Position numbers and translations under genes: made by a program
NCBI GenBank assembly: GCA_008933765.1
Contig: WBUK01000002.1
Location: forward strand, 248,001-312,000
Direction: 5' to 3'
From: Ignavibacteriaceae bacterium
Lineage (GTDB): Bacteria; Bacteroidota; Ignavibacteria; Ignavibacteriales; Ignavibacteriaceae
Length of the DNA: 64,000 bases
Notes under the pieces: model-generated
Databases searched by the model: none
What the model was told of the DNA's origin: nothing
Seen by the model: only the letters and a program-made list of their open reading frames with translations
Shown: one piece after another, positions 24,920-33,607 of the stretch
Position numbering within the stretch: position 1 is the first letter of the stretch
Layout of the letters: every line of letters begins with the position of its first letter

Positions 24920-25660
24920 CTACCGAACCTGTTTCCACGAATCGGAGATTGCCCGTTTTCTGAAGTAAATTGAAGTGGCGTTTGCCGTCCACATTGCAGT
25001 TACTCTTAGGTATCCTGCCTCTCTGAACCTTCTGGGCGACTCAAAAACTTTTATTTTTGAGGAGTATTTAACTTTGCCCAATTTAATCAACCGATTAAAC
25101 AATTCAAAATCCTCGCCCGCAGGCAACGATTCATCAAACCCGCCGGTTTCAACAAACTTATCTCTTTTAACAATTATACACTCACCTCTGCCCATCCCGA
25201 TACCTGTTGCGTTCAGAAAGCTGAAATAGCAGTTGTAGAAAGTGTGGAAGCATTTATCAACTAATTTTTCCTCTTCCGGAAAAACTCTCACCCAGGCTGA
25301 AAGAGCAATCAGTTTTGGGTTGCGGTTAAACTCATTCTCAACCCTTTTCAGAAAACCGGAAGGGTTTTCAAATCGAATATCTGCATTGCAAAACAGGATA
25401 ATATCACCGGTTGCGGCTTTCGCGCCTGCATTTCTTCCTGAGGCGATGTTGTTAAAAGGTGCGTCGCTTAAATCGATTACTTTTTCTGTATATCGCCGGG
25501 CTATTTCACGGCTTGTATCCCGGCTGCCACCATCGGAAACAATTATTTCAACTTCACGACCTTCGGCGCCAAACACCACTTCATTTATCTCTTCGAAAAA
25601 CTTAGGTAGTAGTTTCTCCTCATTTAAAACGGGAACAACGATTGAAAATGAATACGGCAT
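24920..25660 (-). CDS. family 2 glycosyltransferase
   Basis: A 246-residue GT-A fold enzyme: N-terminal SIVVPVLNEEKLLPKFFEEI, the SDGGSRDTS loop, NAGAKAATGDIILFCNADIRF containing the DxD-like metal site (NAD), and GGFDESLPAGEDFELFNRL near the acceptor site. It is similar to TIGR04283-like transferases, which lack membrane helices. Donor and acceptor are unknown; envelope sugar transfer is likely. It begins two bases after the DUF2279 stop codon, so the two are probably co-expressed. Confidence 0.88.
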   Translation of the reverse strand: MPYSFSIVVPVLNEEKLLPKFFEEINEVVFGAEGREVEIIVSDGGSRDTSREIARRYTEKVIDLSDAPFNNIASGRNAGAKAATGDIILFCNADIRFENPSGFLKRVENEFNRNPKLIALSAWVRVFPEEEKLVDKCFHTFYNCYFSFLNATGIGMGRGECIIVKRDKFVETGGFDESLPAGEDFELFNRLIKLGKVKYSSKIKVFESPRRFREAGYLRVTAMWTANATSIYFRKRAISDSWKQVR

Positions 25661-25662
25661 GA

Positions 25663-26712
25663 TTAAAATGCAAAACCAAAAAAGGCAACTCCGTTTGTAA
25701 CCCTGACTGCCGGCATCGGGAACTTGATAAATGCAAAAGAGTTTTTAAGCATTTGCCAAAATTTTCCGTACAGCGGGATTTTGTCGTAATCCAAATCAAG
25801 GGCTATATAAAAATCTTTCAGCCCCCCTCCCCTGCCGTCAAGGTTTCGAACGCCATATCCGACGCTCAACATCAGAAAATCGGGCCAGATTTTTTTAAAC
25901 CCATCGCCGAAAAGGTTCCCCACCCTCATCGAAAGCCAAAACCTTTGACCTTCATAATCATCAACGAGTATAAGTTTCTGCCCCGGGTTGTGACCCTCAT
26001 TACCCAAACCAACGGGCCAGTAACTAAAACGGGGGTGAAAATTGTAGAGCACAGGGTAATAATATTGCAAAACCGGATAGGCAGCACCCGCTATGTCTGC
26101 TATTGCATCACCCGGGCTAAACCCCCACTCCGAGGCAAATCCATCGTAAACTTCAACATACAGCTGAAACAACAATGCAGCAGCCGAGGATACCCAGATA
26201 CCCGTGCCGTAGTCAACATTTGCTGCTTCTAACCCTACTGAAAAAGCGTGAGCTAAAATTACGGGAGAATAAAAATGCCCCAATTTATCAACCGAAAGAG
26301 CGTATTTCCAGTCGTTTTCGATGTGAAAACCGGTCTTTTTACCGCTCCACCATGCGTTTTTTTGGTAGATGTGAACTCCAACAAATGCACCAACATAAGC
26401 GGTGCTTAAACTACCGAGTAAAAAATAGTCAGGTCCGGGTAATTTCGGTTTATAATCAACTGTTGAAAGAAGTGTCGGTGGAAAAAGTGCAGAAGAATCC
26501 CTCTCTCTTCTAAACAACGAAGGCTGCTCAATGTGCAAAAGCTGCTCTGCAGGTGAGAACTGTTCTGTGGGTAATAATTGCTCAGTATTTAAAAAATGTT
26601 CTGTAGGTGAAAACTGTTCCGTAGGTAAGATTGGAATCTTTGTACTGTCGGTCTGCGGAAAAGCCTCACTAACAAGAAAAACCAACACCATTAAAACGAT
26701 TCTGCAAAGCAC
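25663..26712 (-). CDS. DUF2279 (YfiM-like) envelope protein with hexapeptide-repeat N-terminus
   Basis: A 349-residue exported protein. A signal peptide (about 1-20) is followed by six imperfect six-residue repeats (residues 30-65, consensus PTEQxx, for example TEQFSP, TEQLLP, AEQLLH). The remainder resembles DUF2279/YfiM, with the DKLGHFYSPVILAHAFS and SPGDAIADIAGA segments and several hydrophobic stretches. The role of this family is unknown. The start is a GTG overlapping the lysS stop (TAGTG). An ATG eight codons in would remove the charged n-region of the signal peptide, so GTG is preferred. Confidence 0.75.
   Translation of the reverse strand: MLCRIVLMVLVFLVSEAFPQTDSTKIPILPTEQFSPTEHFLNTEQLLPTEQFSPAEQLLHIEQPSLFRRERDSSALFPPTLLSTVDYKPKLPGPDYFLLGSLSTAYVGAFVGVHIYQKNAWWSGKKTGFHIENDWKYALSVDKLGHFYSPVILAHAFSVGLEAANVDYGTGIWVSSAAALLFQLYVEVYDGFASEWGFSPGDAIADIAGAAYPVLQYYYPVLYNFHPRFSYWPVGLGNEGHNPGQKLILVDDYEGQRFWLSMRVGNLFGDGFKKIWPDFLMLSVGYGVRNLDGRGGGLKDFYIALDLDYDKIPLYGKFWQMLKNSFAFIKFPMPAVRVTNGVAFFGFAF
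26518..26625 (-). repeat. six 18-base units inside the DUF2279 gene
   Basis: Six consecutive 18-base units encode PTEQFS, PTEHFL, NTEQLL, PTEQFS, PAEQLL and HIEQPS. The units differ mostly at silent or conservative positions. They extend a probably disordered linker just after the signal peptide. Confidence 0.85.
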
Positions 26713-28220
26713 TATTTAATCGGTTTCATCGTTGGAAAAAGGATCACATCTCTGATAGAAGGTTGGTCTGTTAAAAGCATCACTAACCTGTCAATACCAA
26801 CCCCAAGACCTGAAGTAGGAGGCATCCCGTACTCCAAAGCTCTTACAAAATCTTCATCAATAACCTGCGCTTCATCGTCGCCTTGTTCCCTCTGTTTGAG
26901 TTGGTCTTCAAAGCGAGCACGCTGATCGATCGGGTCGTTTAGTTCACTGAAAGCGTTGCAAATTTCTCTTCCGAGCACAAAACCTTCAAACCTTTCAACC
27001 AAACCGGGCTTATCGCGGTGCTTTTTAGCCAAAGGCGAGGTTGCAATGGGATAATCAATAACGAAAGTAGGCTGAATAAGCTCGTGCTGCGTGGTGATTT
27101 CAAAAAGTTCATCAATAATTTTACCCCGGCTTTGCAATTTTTCCGTATCAATTCCGAATTTTTTCGCAGTTTCAAGAACTTGCTCATCAGTTGCTGTCAG
27201 AAAATCAACACCGGTTTTTTTCAAAAGCGAGTCAACCATTGAAACCCTTTTCCACGGGCTTTTGAAGTCGATTACTGTTCCTTCAATTTCAAATTTGTCA
27301 GTGCCGTAAACCGAATGACAGATGTGCTCAATCATCTCTTCAACGAACGACATCATCCAAATGTAGTCTTTATACGAAACATACACTTCCATCATGGTAA
27401 ATTCCGGGTTGTGAGTTTTATCCATCCCTTCATTCCGGAAATCTTTTGAAATCTCATACACACCGTCGAACCCACCGACAATCAGCCTTTTCAGGTAAAG
27501 TTCATCGGCAATTCTCAGATAAAGCGGGATATCTAACGCGTTATGGTGCGTAATAAACGGTCTTGCGCTTGCCCCGCCGTAAATAGTTTGCAGCACAGGG
27601 GTTTCAACCTCAAGAATACCTTTGGAATCCAAAAAAGACCGCATGGCAGAGATTATTTTCGAGCGCGTAATAAAAACATTTTTAACTTCCGGGTTTAAGA
27701 TAAGGTCAAGATAGCGTTGGCGATATCTTAGTTCTTTGTCCGAAAACTGATCGTAAACTACTTTATTTCCCTCTTCGTCAACAATTTCTTTCGGTACCGG
27801 AATAGGTCTGATCGATTTGGTCAATAACTTTAAAGAAGTGGCGTGCACCGAAATTTCGCCCATTTTTGTTCTAAAAACAAAACCTTCAACACCAATAATA
27901 TCCCCAATGTCGTAGAGTTTGAAGTTTTCATACTCGTCGCCCAGATCGTCTTTCTTAAGATAAACCTGAATCTTACCTGCCCGGTCCTGAATGTGAGCAA
28001 ATGACGCCTTGCCCATTCTTCGAAGAGTAATAATTCTTCCGGCAATTGCCACTTCTCTTTTTTCATCCTCAGAGAAGTTTGCTATAATATCCTTAGAATC
28101 AGAGGTAACATCAAAATTATACGCAAATGTTACCACATTTCTGTTCTTAAGTTCTTCGAGTTCTTCGAATCTTCTTTTCATCAATAAATTTAAGTCTTCG
28201 TTCACACGGAGGTTTTCCAA
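26712..28220 (-). CDS. lysS: lysyl-tRNA synthetase, class II
   Basis: A 502-residue class II aminoacyl-tRNA synthetase that charges tRNA-Lys. It has an N-terminal OB-fold anticodon-binding domain (about 60-160), motif 1 around [13 protein letters not shown], motif 2 ([20 protein letters not shown]) and motif 3 ([14 protein letters not shown]). The length is standard. The start is TTG with GAGGA upstream; no ATG occurs before the conserved helix ending [12 protein letters not shown]. It lies ten bases after dacB and overlaps the DUF2279 start. Confidence 0.97.
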   Translation of the reverse strand: MENLRVNEDLNLLMKRRFEELEELKNRNVVTFAYNFDVTSDSKDIIANFSEDEKREVAIAGRIITLRRMGKASFAHIQDRAGKIQVYLKKDDLGDEYENFKLYDIGDIIGVEGFVFRTKMGEISVHATSLKLLTKSIRPIPVPKEIVDEEGNKVVYDQFSDKELRYRQRYLDLILNPEVKNVFITRSKIISAMRSFLDSKGILEVETPVLQTIYGGASARPFITHHNALDIPLYLRIADELYLKRLIVGGFDGVYEISKDFRNEGMDKTHNPEFTMMEVYVSYKDYIWMMSFVEEMIEHICHSVYGTDKFEIEGTVIDFKSPWKRVSMVDSLLKKTGVDFLTATDEQVLETAKKFGIDTEKLQSRGKIIDELFEITTQHELIQPTFVIDYPIATSPLAKKHRDKPGLVERFEGFVLGREICNAFSELNDPIDQRARFEDQLKQREQGDDEAQVIDEDFVRALEYGMPPTSGLGVGIDRLVMLLTDQPSIRDVILFPTMKPIK

Positions 28221-28229
28221 ATCAATCCT

Positions 28230-29735
28230 CTATTTTTTTCTTTTTAAAATACACAAACGGTTACAAATTTTATCTATTACGGCATCAATAAAAGTGTAGG
28301 GAACTAAAAAGTTGTTAGCAATAAAAACAACACTTAAAGTTTCGTTATCTGCAGTTTTAAGGTATCCCGCAAGGCTCCTGACATTTTCATTAAGCCCCGG
28401 TTTAGCCCGCAGATTGTTGGCGGCAGCTCCGTTTTGCATCCTGTCTGCGAGTGAACCGTCTCTTCCGGCAACCGGCAGTGAATTGTAAAACATCGCAAAC
28501 TCATCCGATTTTGAAATGTAGCGTAGCAGTTTGGCGAATTTATCCGCAGAAATTAAATTCAACAAACTAAGCCCGCTTCCGTCTTCCAGCCTGATCAGGT
28601 TCGGTTCAATTCCCGCTTTTGAAAGCCACCTGTTTACAACTGAAATACCGTTTTCAAATGAACCGTAACCTTTTTCCGCCAAGCCCATTGTTCTTAAAAT
28701 TTGTTCCGCATAGAAATTATGGCTGTTCTTGTTGCAAACTTTAACAATATCCGAGAAAGCGGCGGATCGGTGCTTGAAAAGTGCTGTTGATTTCTCTAAA
28801 CTGAAATCATCACCCATTCCTGAAGCGGTTTTAATTCTTCCCGAAATTTTAATTCCTTTTCGGTGAAATGCTTCTTTAAGATTCACAAGGAAAAATTCAA
28901 CAGGGTTTTCGACGGCTACACTTCTGACTATTTCACGCGTTTTAGAGCTTATAACCCCCTCTAAACGCAGGATATTGGAGCCGGGTGCGCGTTTAATCGT
29001 TATTGAAGAAGCCGAATCTGCCGGCACAGTTCTAATCTGATTTATTACGGTGATAAATCTCGTATCCGGGCTTAAAGATATTTCGGCTTCCTCACCGATG
29101 TCGCCGGGGGATACCGACACATCTACAGAATTATCGTTAAACGCCAGTGCCGAGGGAACGGCAGAGTACCACTCGCCCAGATTATTCCACTGCCATCCGT
29201 TACCCGGGGCAGAAGGCGCAAATAACTTATCGTAACCTATCAGATCACCGGTTATCTCAGTAACCCCAAGATCAATCATTTTATCTGCCCATGAGTTGAA
29301 TACTGAGTAAACATCTCTGTTGGTGAATTTGCCTGAAATTGTCGGGTCGCCGAAACCGACAATTATCAAATCACCCAGCAAACGATTGCCCTCGATGGTG
29401 CCGTCAGCCCTTATCTCTGTTTCGTAATTGTATGAACCTCCCAGATACGAAAGCGCAGCCGCTGTTGTTATCAGTTTAACTAATGAAGCCGGGTTTAATA
29501 AAACCTGCTCGTTCCTTTTATAAAGAACTTCACCGGAAGTGACTGACTGTACAACTACTCCCCAGGTTGCCCCGGAAAGATTCGGGTCATCCAGCAACCC
29601 GTCCACAGTCTGCCAGATCTCTTTGGAACCGGCACTCCAGTACTTTGCGGATGAGCTGTCTTTCTGCGCCTGAAGATCGTTAAAAATGAAGAAACAAAAC
29701 AGCAGACTAAAGGTGATTGTATTTCTTGAGTGCAT
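28230..29735 (-). CDS. dacB: D-alanyl-D-alanine carboxypeptidase/endopeptidase (PBP4, S13 family)
   Basis: A 501-residue penicillin-binding protein with a signal peptide ending LQAQ. The serine-acylase motifs are SLVK (Ser84-Lys87), SHN in KVCNKNSHNFYAEQ and KPG in RAKPGLNENVRSLAGY; the last replaces the usual KTG. A long insert between the first two motifs matches PBP4-type S13 enzymes. It cleaves D-Ala-D-Ala tails or cross-links of peptidoglycan in the periplasm. The ATG lies 29 bases inside the 3' end of rluB. The gene upstream in the operon is the pseudouridine synthase. Confidence 0.92.
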   Translation of the reverse strand: MHSRNTITFSLLFCFFIFNDLQAQKDSSSAKYWSAGSKEIWQTVDGLLDDPNLSGATWGVVVQSVTSGEVLYKRNEQVLLNPASLVKLITTAAALSYLGGSYNYETEIRADGTIEGNRLLGDLIIVGFGDPTISGKFTNRDVYSVFNSWADKMIDLGVTEITGDLIGYDKLFAPSAPGNGWQWNNLGEWYSAVPSALAFNDNSVDVSVSPGDIGEEAEISLSPDTRFITVINQIRTVPADSASSITIKRAPGSNILRLEGVISSKTREIVRSVAVENPVEFFLVNLKEAFHRKGIKISGRIKTASGMGDDFSLEKSTALFKHRSAAFSDIVKVCNKNSHNFYAEQILRTMGLAEKGYGSFENGISVVNRWLSKAGIEPNLIRLEDGSGLSLLNLISADKFAKLLRYISKSDEFAMFYNSLPVAGRDGSLADRMQNGAAANNLRAKPGLNENVRSLAGYLKTADNETLSVVFIANNFLVPYTFIDAVIDKICNRLCILKRKK

Positions 29736-30426
29736 TTTGTATCTCTTGTCGGCTGATATTCTTCCAGGCGCCGTACTTTAATCCTTCAACAGTAAAACCT
29801 GCAAATTTGCTGCGGTGCAGTTTTTCAACATAATACCCCACTTTCCGGAACATTCTTTTCACAAAAAGATTCCGTCCTTCAGTGCATTCCACCGTCACAA
29901 AGCGAGGGTTCTTTTTATCAATTTTTACGGAGTGGAATTTACCTTTTCCACCTTCGATAGAAATTCCTTTAAGCAGCGGTTCTAAATGATTGTTTTCAAA
30001 CGGTTTATCCAACTTTACTTCGTAAGTTCTCATTACCTTGTTCGAAGGGTGTAAAAGTGCATTCGCAAAATCTCCATCGTTGCTTAACAATAAAACACCT
30101 GTGGTATCGTAATCTAACCTCCCAACCGGAAAAATCCGTTTATTAGTTTTAATCAAATCAATAACTGTGGGGCGGTTTTTATCGTCGGAAACGGAGGTAA
30201 TGTACCCTGTGGGTTTATTCAGGACGAAGTAAACCTTTTCTTCAGAACGAAGTGTCTCTCCATCTAACGCTATTTCATCAATTGAAGGGTCAACAAGAGT
30301 AGCGAGGGAAAGCACGATTTCACCATTGAGTTCAACCCTGCCGCTCAGAATATATTCTTCTGCTTTCCTTCGGCTGGTGACACCTGCCATCGCTAAATAT
30401 CTGTTTATCCTTATTTTTTCCGACAT
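29707..30426 (-). CDS. 23S/16S rRNA pseudouridine synthase (RsuA/RluB/RluE family)
   Basis: A 239-residue enzyme with an N-terminal S4 RNA-binding domain (INRYLAMAGVTSRRKAEEYI) and the catalytic signature GRLDYDTTGVLLLSNDG containing the essential Asp. It isomerises uridine in rRNA; RluB-type specificity is suggested by size and by its scpAB neighbourhood, which is conserved in many bacteria, but is not proven. It begins 99 bases after scpB, and that spacer is rich in GATAA repeats. Confidence 0.9.
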   Translation of the reverse strand: MSEKIRINRYLAMAGVTSRRKAEEYILSGRVELNGEIVLSLATLVDPSIDEIALDGETLRSEEKVYFVLNKPTGYITSVSDDKNRPTVIDLIKTNKRIFPVGRLDYDTTGVLLLSNDGDFANALLHPSNKVMRTYEVKLDKPFENNHLEPLLKGISIEGGKGKFHSVKIDKKNPRFVTVECTEGRNLFVKRMFRKVGYYVEKLHRSKFAGFTVEGLKYGAWKNISRQEIQNALKKYNHL

Positions 30427-30524
30427 CGCTTTGTTGTCATTTCCTGATTATCGTCTTCGAATTATCATCGTTTACTTATCGCTTAATTATCTGTTATCTG
30501 TAGTTAACCGTTTATTACCGTTAT
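30427..30524 (-). repeat. degenerate GATAA-rich spacer between scpB and rluB
   Basis: The 98-base spacer contains several GATAA elements on the minus strand. The element at the scpB stop (GATGATAATTAA) recurs as GATGATAATTCG about 60 bases further on. It looks like a decayed short-repeat expansion. No hairpin terminator is present. Confidence 0.5.
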
Positions 30525-31160
30525 TTAATTATCATCACCAAGTTCAAATTCAATCGTTTCTTCAATATCCTGAATTAAAAGTTTTCTTTTTTGCTCCAAG
30601 AAATCTTCATCCTGCATTAGTTCGTCAATTTCACGGGGTTTGGGTAAGTCGGTAATTTTATTCAACCCGAAATATTTCAAGAAATCGTCTGTTGTGCCGT
30701 AAAGCAACGGCCTGCCGACACTTTCAGCTCTTCCGACTATAGTAATAAGCTTTTTATCCAATAAAGTGCTTAAAATATAGTCAGAGTTTACACCTCTGAT
30801 TGATTCGATATCCGGCTTTGTAACGGGCTGCCTGTAGGCAATAATCGAAAGCGTTTCCAAAGACGCCTGGGAAAGCCGCCGCTTTATTTTTTCAGAGTTA
30901 AGGTACCCCAGATATTTGCTAAGCTCCGGCTTTGTGGCGAAACTGTAACCGCCGGCAATATTCATTATCTTAAAAGGATAGAGTTCTGATTCATACTTTG
31001 TGTTTATTAGCTCTACGCTCTTTATAATATCATCTTTTGTTATTTCAACAGAATCACCATCAATAACAATTATTGCCCGAAGAATCTCATCAGCAGTTAT
31101 TGGGTCTTCGGAAGCGAATATTAACCCTTCAATTACGGGTAAATAAGTTTCATCTGTCAT
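30525..31160 (-). CDS. scpB: segregation and condensation protein B
   Basis: A 211-residue winged-helix protein, the kleisin-associated subunit of the SMC-ScpAB condensin. The characteristic LSQASLETLSIIAYRQPVTKPDIESIRGVNSDYILSTLLDK block and GRPLLYGTT are present. The Glu/Asp-rich C-terminus is typical. Its ATG at 31160 is the last in a series of four equally spaced ATGs produced by a 45-base tandem repeat, so its translation start may be affected by the upstream mini-ORFs. scpA lies immediately upstream of that repeat. Confidence 0.95.
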   Translation of the reverse strand: MTDETYLPVIEGLIFASEDPITADEILRAIIVIDGDSVEITKDDIIKSVELINTKYESELYPFKIMNIAGGYSFATKPELSKYLGYLNSEKIKRRLSQASLETLSIIAYRQPVTKPDIESIRGVNSDYILSTLLDKKLITIVGRAESVGRPLLYGTTDDFLKYFGLNKITDLPKPREIDELMQDEDFLEQKRKLLIQDIEETIEFELGDDN

Positions 31161-31337
31161 TCTTGCTCTGCCCGGTCAACCATTTTGCACTGTTAAATTC
31201 TTCATTCTTGCTCTGCCCGGTCATCCGTTTTGTACCGTGAAATTTTTCATTCTTGCTCCCTCCGGTCAACCATTTTGCACTGTTAAATTCTTCATTCTTG
31301 CTCTCTCCAATCATCAATTTTCAATTGAGTAAATCAC
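31158..31337 (-). repeat. 45-base tandem repeat filling the scpA-scpB spacer
   Basis: Units at 31158-31202, 31203-31247, 31248-31292 and a diverged one at 31293-31337, all exactly 45 bases apart. The first unit begins at the scpB start codon and the last contains the scpA stop codon. On the minus strand every unit ends in GAGCAAGAATG or GAGAGCAAGAATG, that is, a purine-rich ribosome-site-like stretch and an ATG. There are no unique spacers, so it is not CRISPR. It appears to be an amplification of the scpA-end/scpB-start junction. Confidence 0.92.
31176..31295 (-). other. three tandem 9-codon mini-ORFs upstream of scpB
   Basis: Minus-strand frames at 31295-31266 (MKNLTVQNG), 31250-31221 (MKNFTVQNG) and 31205-31176 (MKNLTVQNG), each ending in TGA and separated by 15 bases containing a purine-rich site. 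The middle copy differs from the others at six bases, all in third codon positions, and five of the six are silent. This suggests, but does not prove, that the peptides or at least their reading frames are translated. They would act as upstream ORFs or re-initiation stations for ScpB. Confidence 0.5.
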
Positions 31338-32030
31338 AAAGTCGTTAAAACTTTCAGACTCGCTAACGCCAACGATGTGCATTTTCACCATTTCCAAAAG
31401 GGCTATGAATGTAAATATCAACTGTATTTTGGTTTTTATAGTTTCAACAAGGCTCGTAAAAACCACCTTTTTATCGGTTAACAACCTGTTTTTTATAAAT
31501 TCCATCTGTTCTTCCACCGTAACCGCAATTTGCTTAATCTGGTGTACCGGCTCAGGTTTCAGGTTCGAAATAACCCTTGCAAAAGCTTTAGCAAGATCAT
31601 ACACGGTAATGTTTTTTAACAGCAACTCTGTATCATCAAAATTTGACTTTTCATCAAGGTTATAGTTCCCGCGGTACGATATTTTTCGTTGCTCTGACTC
31701 AAAAAATGAAAATTCCTCAGCCATTTCTTTATATCTGCGGTATTCAAGCAACTGCTGCACCAATTCAGCTCGTGGGTCTATTTCCTGCCCCTGCTCGTCA
31801 ATTTCCCTCGGTAGCAACATCCTGACCTTAATGTGCATCAACTTTGAAGCCAAGAGAATAAAATCCCCCGCCTGCTCGAGGTCTAATATCTTAATCAGTT
31901 CCAAATATTTAAGGTATTCGTTGGTTATGTGCGAAATGGAAATATCGTAAATATCCAACTCATCTCGTTTGATGAAGAAAAGCAAGAGGTCTAACGGGCC
32001 CTCAAACGAATTGAGTTTGATTTTGAACAT
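31314..32030 (-). CDS. scpA: segregation and condensation protein A (kleisin)
   Basis: A 238-residue kleisin that bridges the SMC heads. The N-terminal FEGPLDLLLFFIKRDELDIYDISI block and the LEQAGDFILLASKLMHIKVRMLLP segment are diagnostic; the C-terminal winged helix is present. It acts with ScpB and SMC in chromosome organisation. It follows trpS with no gap (TAA directly before ATG). Its stop codon lies inside the most diverged unit of the 45-base repeat. Confidence 0.96.
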   Translation of the reverse strand: MFKIKLNSFEGPLDLLLFFIKRDELDIYDISISHITNEYLKYLELIKILDLEQAGDFILLASKLMHIKVRMLLPREIDEQGQEIDPRAELVQQLLEYRRYKEMAEEFSFFESEQRKISYRGNYNLDEKSNFDDTELLLKNITVYDLAKAFARVISNLKPEPVHQIKQIAVTVEEQMEFIKNRLLTDKKVVFTSLVETIKTKIQLIFTFIALLEMVKMHIVGVSESESFNDFVIYSIEN

Positions 32031-33011
32031 TTAGCCTATCTTCATGTTGGTTCTTACTTCAGTCATCGTTTCCACTGCCACTTTTCTGGCGGCTCTTTCT
32101 CCTTTATCGATCACATCCAGAACTAAAGAAATGTCGGCTTCATATTTTTTTCTTTTCTCGATAATCGGCTCAAGGAATGCGGAAATTTTTGCCGAAGCCC
32201 GAAGTTTGCATTCCACACAACCGAGCTTACCACTTCTGCAATCCGCGGCAATCTGGTCACTCTCTTCAGTGTTAAACTTTTGGTGGTACGAATATACTAC
32301 ACACACCTCCGGGCGGCCCGGATCGTTTTTGTGGATCTTTAGAGGGTCAGTAACGGCTTTGCGCATTTTTTGCTTTACAATTTCCGGCTCATCTGAGAGC
32401 AAAATTGCATTACCGAGAGATTTACTCATTTTCGCTTTGCCGTCCAATCCGGCCAAGCGGGCAAAAACTGTCAGAAGAGGCTCCGGTTCAGGAAACACAT
32501 CGCCAAAATGTGAGTTGAATTTCCGTGCGATTTCCCGGGTAATCTCCACATGCGGCACCTGATCCTCACCCACGGGCACCAATTCACCTTTGTAAATAAG
32601 AATATCAGCAGCCTGCAGTACGGGATAGCCCAGATGCCCGTAAACAACATGTTGAATATTCAGGTCACGAACCTGCTCTTTAAGTGAGGGGTTCCTTTCC
32701 AATCTGCTGGTTGTAATCAACATAGCAAGAATTAAAAACAGTTCGGTGTGCTCTTTAATCTGCGACTGCCTGAAAATCTTCACCTTTTTCGGATCTAACC
32801 CAACCGCTAACCAGTCGATTACCATTTCAATCGAGTCATTGTATATATCAGAAGTGTCTAATTTTGTAGTCAGAACATGATAGTCGGCAACGAGGTGAAA
32901 GTTTTCATACTCATCCTGCATTTTAACCCAGTTTTCAAGTGCACCTGTATAGTGCCCAAGATGCAATTTACCGGTCGGGCGCATCCCGCTTAAAATTCTT
33001 TTCTTCATCAT
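32031..33011 (-). CDS. trpS: tryptophanyl-tRNA synthetase
   Basis: A 326-residue class I synthetase. The HIGH-type motif is PTGKLHLGHYTGAL and the KMSKS motif is AKMSKSLGN, both in their usual places; VGEDQVPHVEITREIA is the conserved middle block. A central CxxC (CVECK, region about 240) occurs, as in many non-enterobacterial TrpRS. Two adjacent ATG codons (33011 and 33008) are possible starts, with AAGG upstream. It charges tRNA-Trp. scpA follows directly. Confidence 0.96.
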   Translation of the reverse strand: MMKKRILSGMRPTGKLHLGHYTGALENWVKMQDEYENFHLVADYHVLTTKLDTSDIYNDSIEMVIDWLAVGLDPKKVKIFRQSQIKEHTELFLILAMLITTSRLERNPSLKEQVRDLNIQHVVYGHLGYPVLQAADILIYKGELVPVGEDQVPHVEITREIARKFNSHFGDVFPEPEPLLTVFARLAGLDGKAKMSKSLGNAILLSDEPEIVKQKMRKAVTDPLKIHKNDPGRPEVCVVYSYHQKFNTEESDQIAADCRSGKLGCVECKLRASAKISAFLEPIIEKRKKYEADISLVLDVIDKGERAARKVAVETMTEVRTNMKIG

Positions 33012-33023
33012 TTAAAATTTACC

Positions 33024-33506
33024 TTAGTGGAACAGAAACGGCTTCCAACGATTATCGAAAATGCCAACTGTAAATTTAATAAAAAACAAGCTATTTGGCG
33101 CATAAGGGCGAAATTTGAGGGTCATACCGGCTTCTGCAGGCGTGCGATCCCCTTTTTTACTGTTACACTTCGGGCAGGCAGAAATCAGGTTTTCCCAGCT
33201 GTTTTCACCTCCTTTTGAGCGAGGAATTATGTGATCGATCGTAAGCGGAATATTGCTCTTTCCGCAATAGGCGCAGCGGTGTGAGTCGCGTCGTAAAATA
33301 TTTTTTCTGGTTAAAATAACCTGCCGGTACGGTACATGAATATACCTTCTGAGCCTAATAACAACGGGGTACCGGAAATTTTTCCTGATACTTCTGATGA
33401 ACTTTTGATCGTCCTCCAAAACGGGGTCTGCCTTGCCAAGGTAAACCATGTCGAAAGCACGCTTAACATTACAAACCGCAAGTGGCTCGTAACTTTGGTT
33501 AAGCAC
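33024..33506 (-). CDS. HNH endonuclease-domain protein
   Basis: About 160 residues. The C-terminal half has two CxxC zinc pairs (CAYCGKS and CPKCNSKKG) around the HNH core IDHIIPRSKGGENSWENL. This protein class is widespread as a single-copy chromosomal gene; a mobile function is not implied. The N-terminus is a problem. The nearest start codon (GTG, 33506) begins at MLNQSYEPLAV, yet the in-frame sequence upstream (NTFVLVLNQSYEP) also looks like the family. Upstream there is no ATG, GTG or TTG before an in-frame stop. The true start is unresolved. Confidence 0.8.
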   Translation of the reverse strand: MLNQSYEPLAVCNVKRAFDMVYLGKADPVLEDDQKFIRSIRKNFRYPVVIRLRRYIHVPYRQVILTRKNILRRDSHRCAYCGKSNIPLTIDHIIPRSKGGENSWENLISACPKCNSKKGDRTPAEAGMTLKFRPYAPNSLFFIKFTVGIFDNRWKPFLFH

Positions 33507-33607
33507 AAGAACAAAAGTGTTATATAACGGTGAGTGATTTTTCTGAAAGCTGAATTAAGAAACTCCGTTTTTTGAATTAGTAACAATAATATTTTTCAAT
33601 GAGTTTA

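Noticed and set aside
31158-31337. Possible CRISPR-like array
   Set aside because: The units are contiguous with no unique spacers, period is a fixed 45 bases, and there are no cas genes nearby.
33311-33586. 91-codon minus-strand frame overlapping the HNH gene start
   Set aside because: It is out of frame with the conserved HNH sequence and has no domain; most of it is a shadow of the HNH gene.
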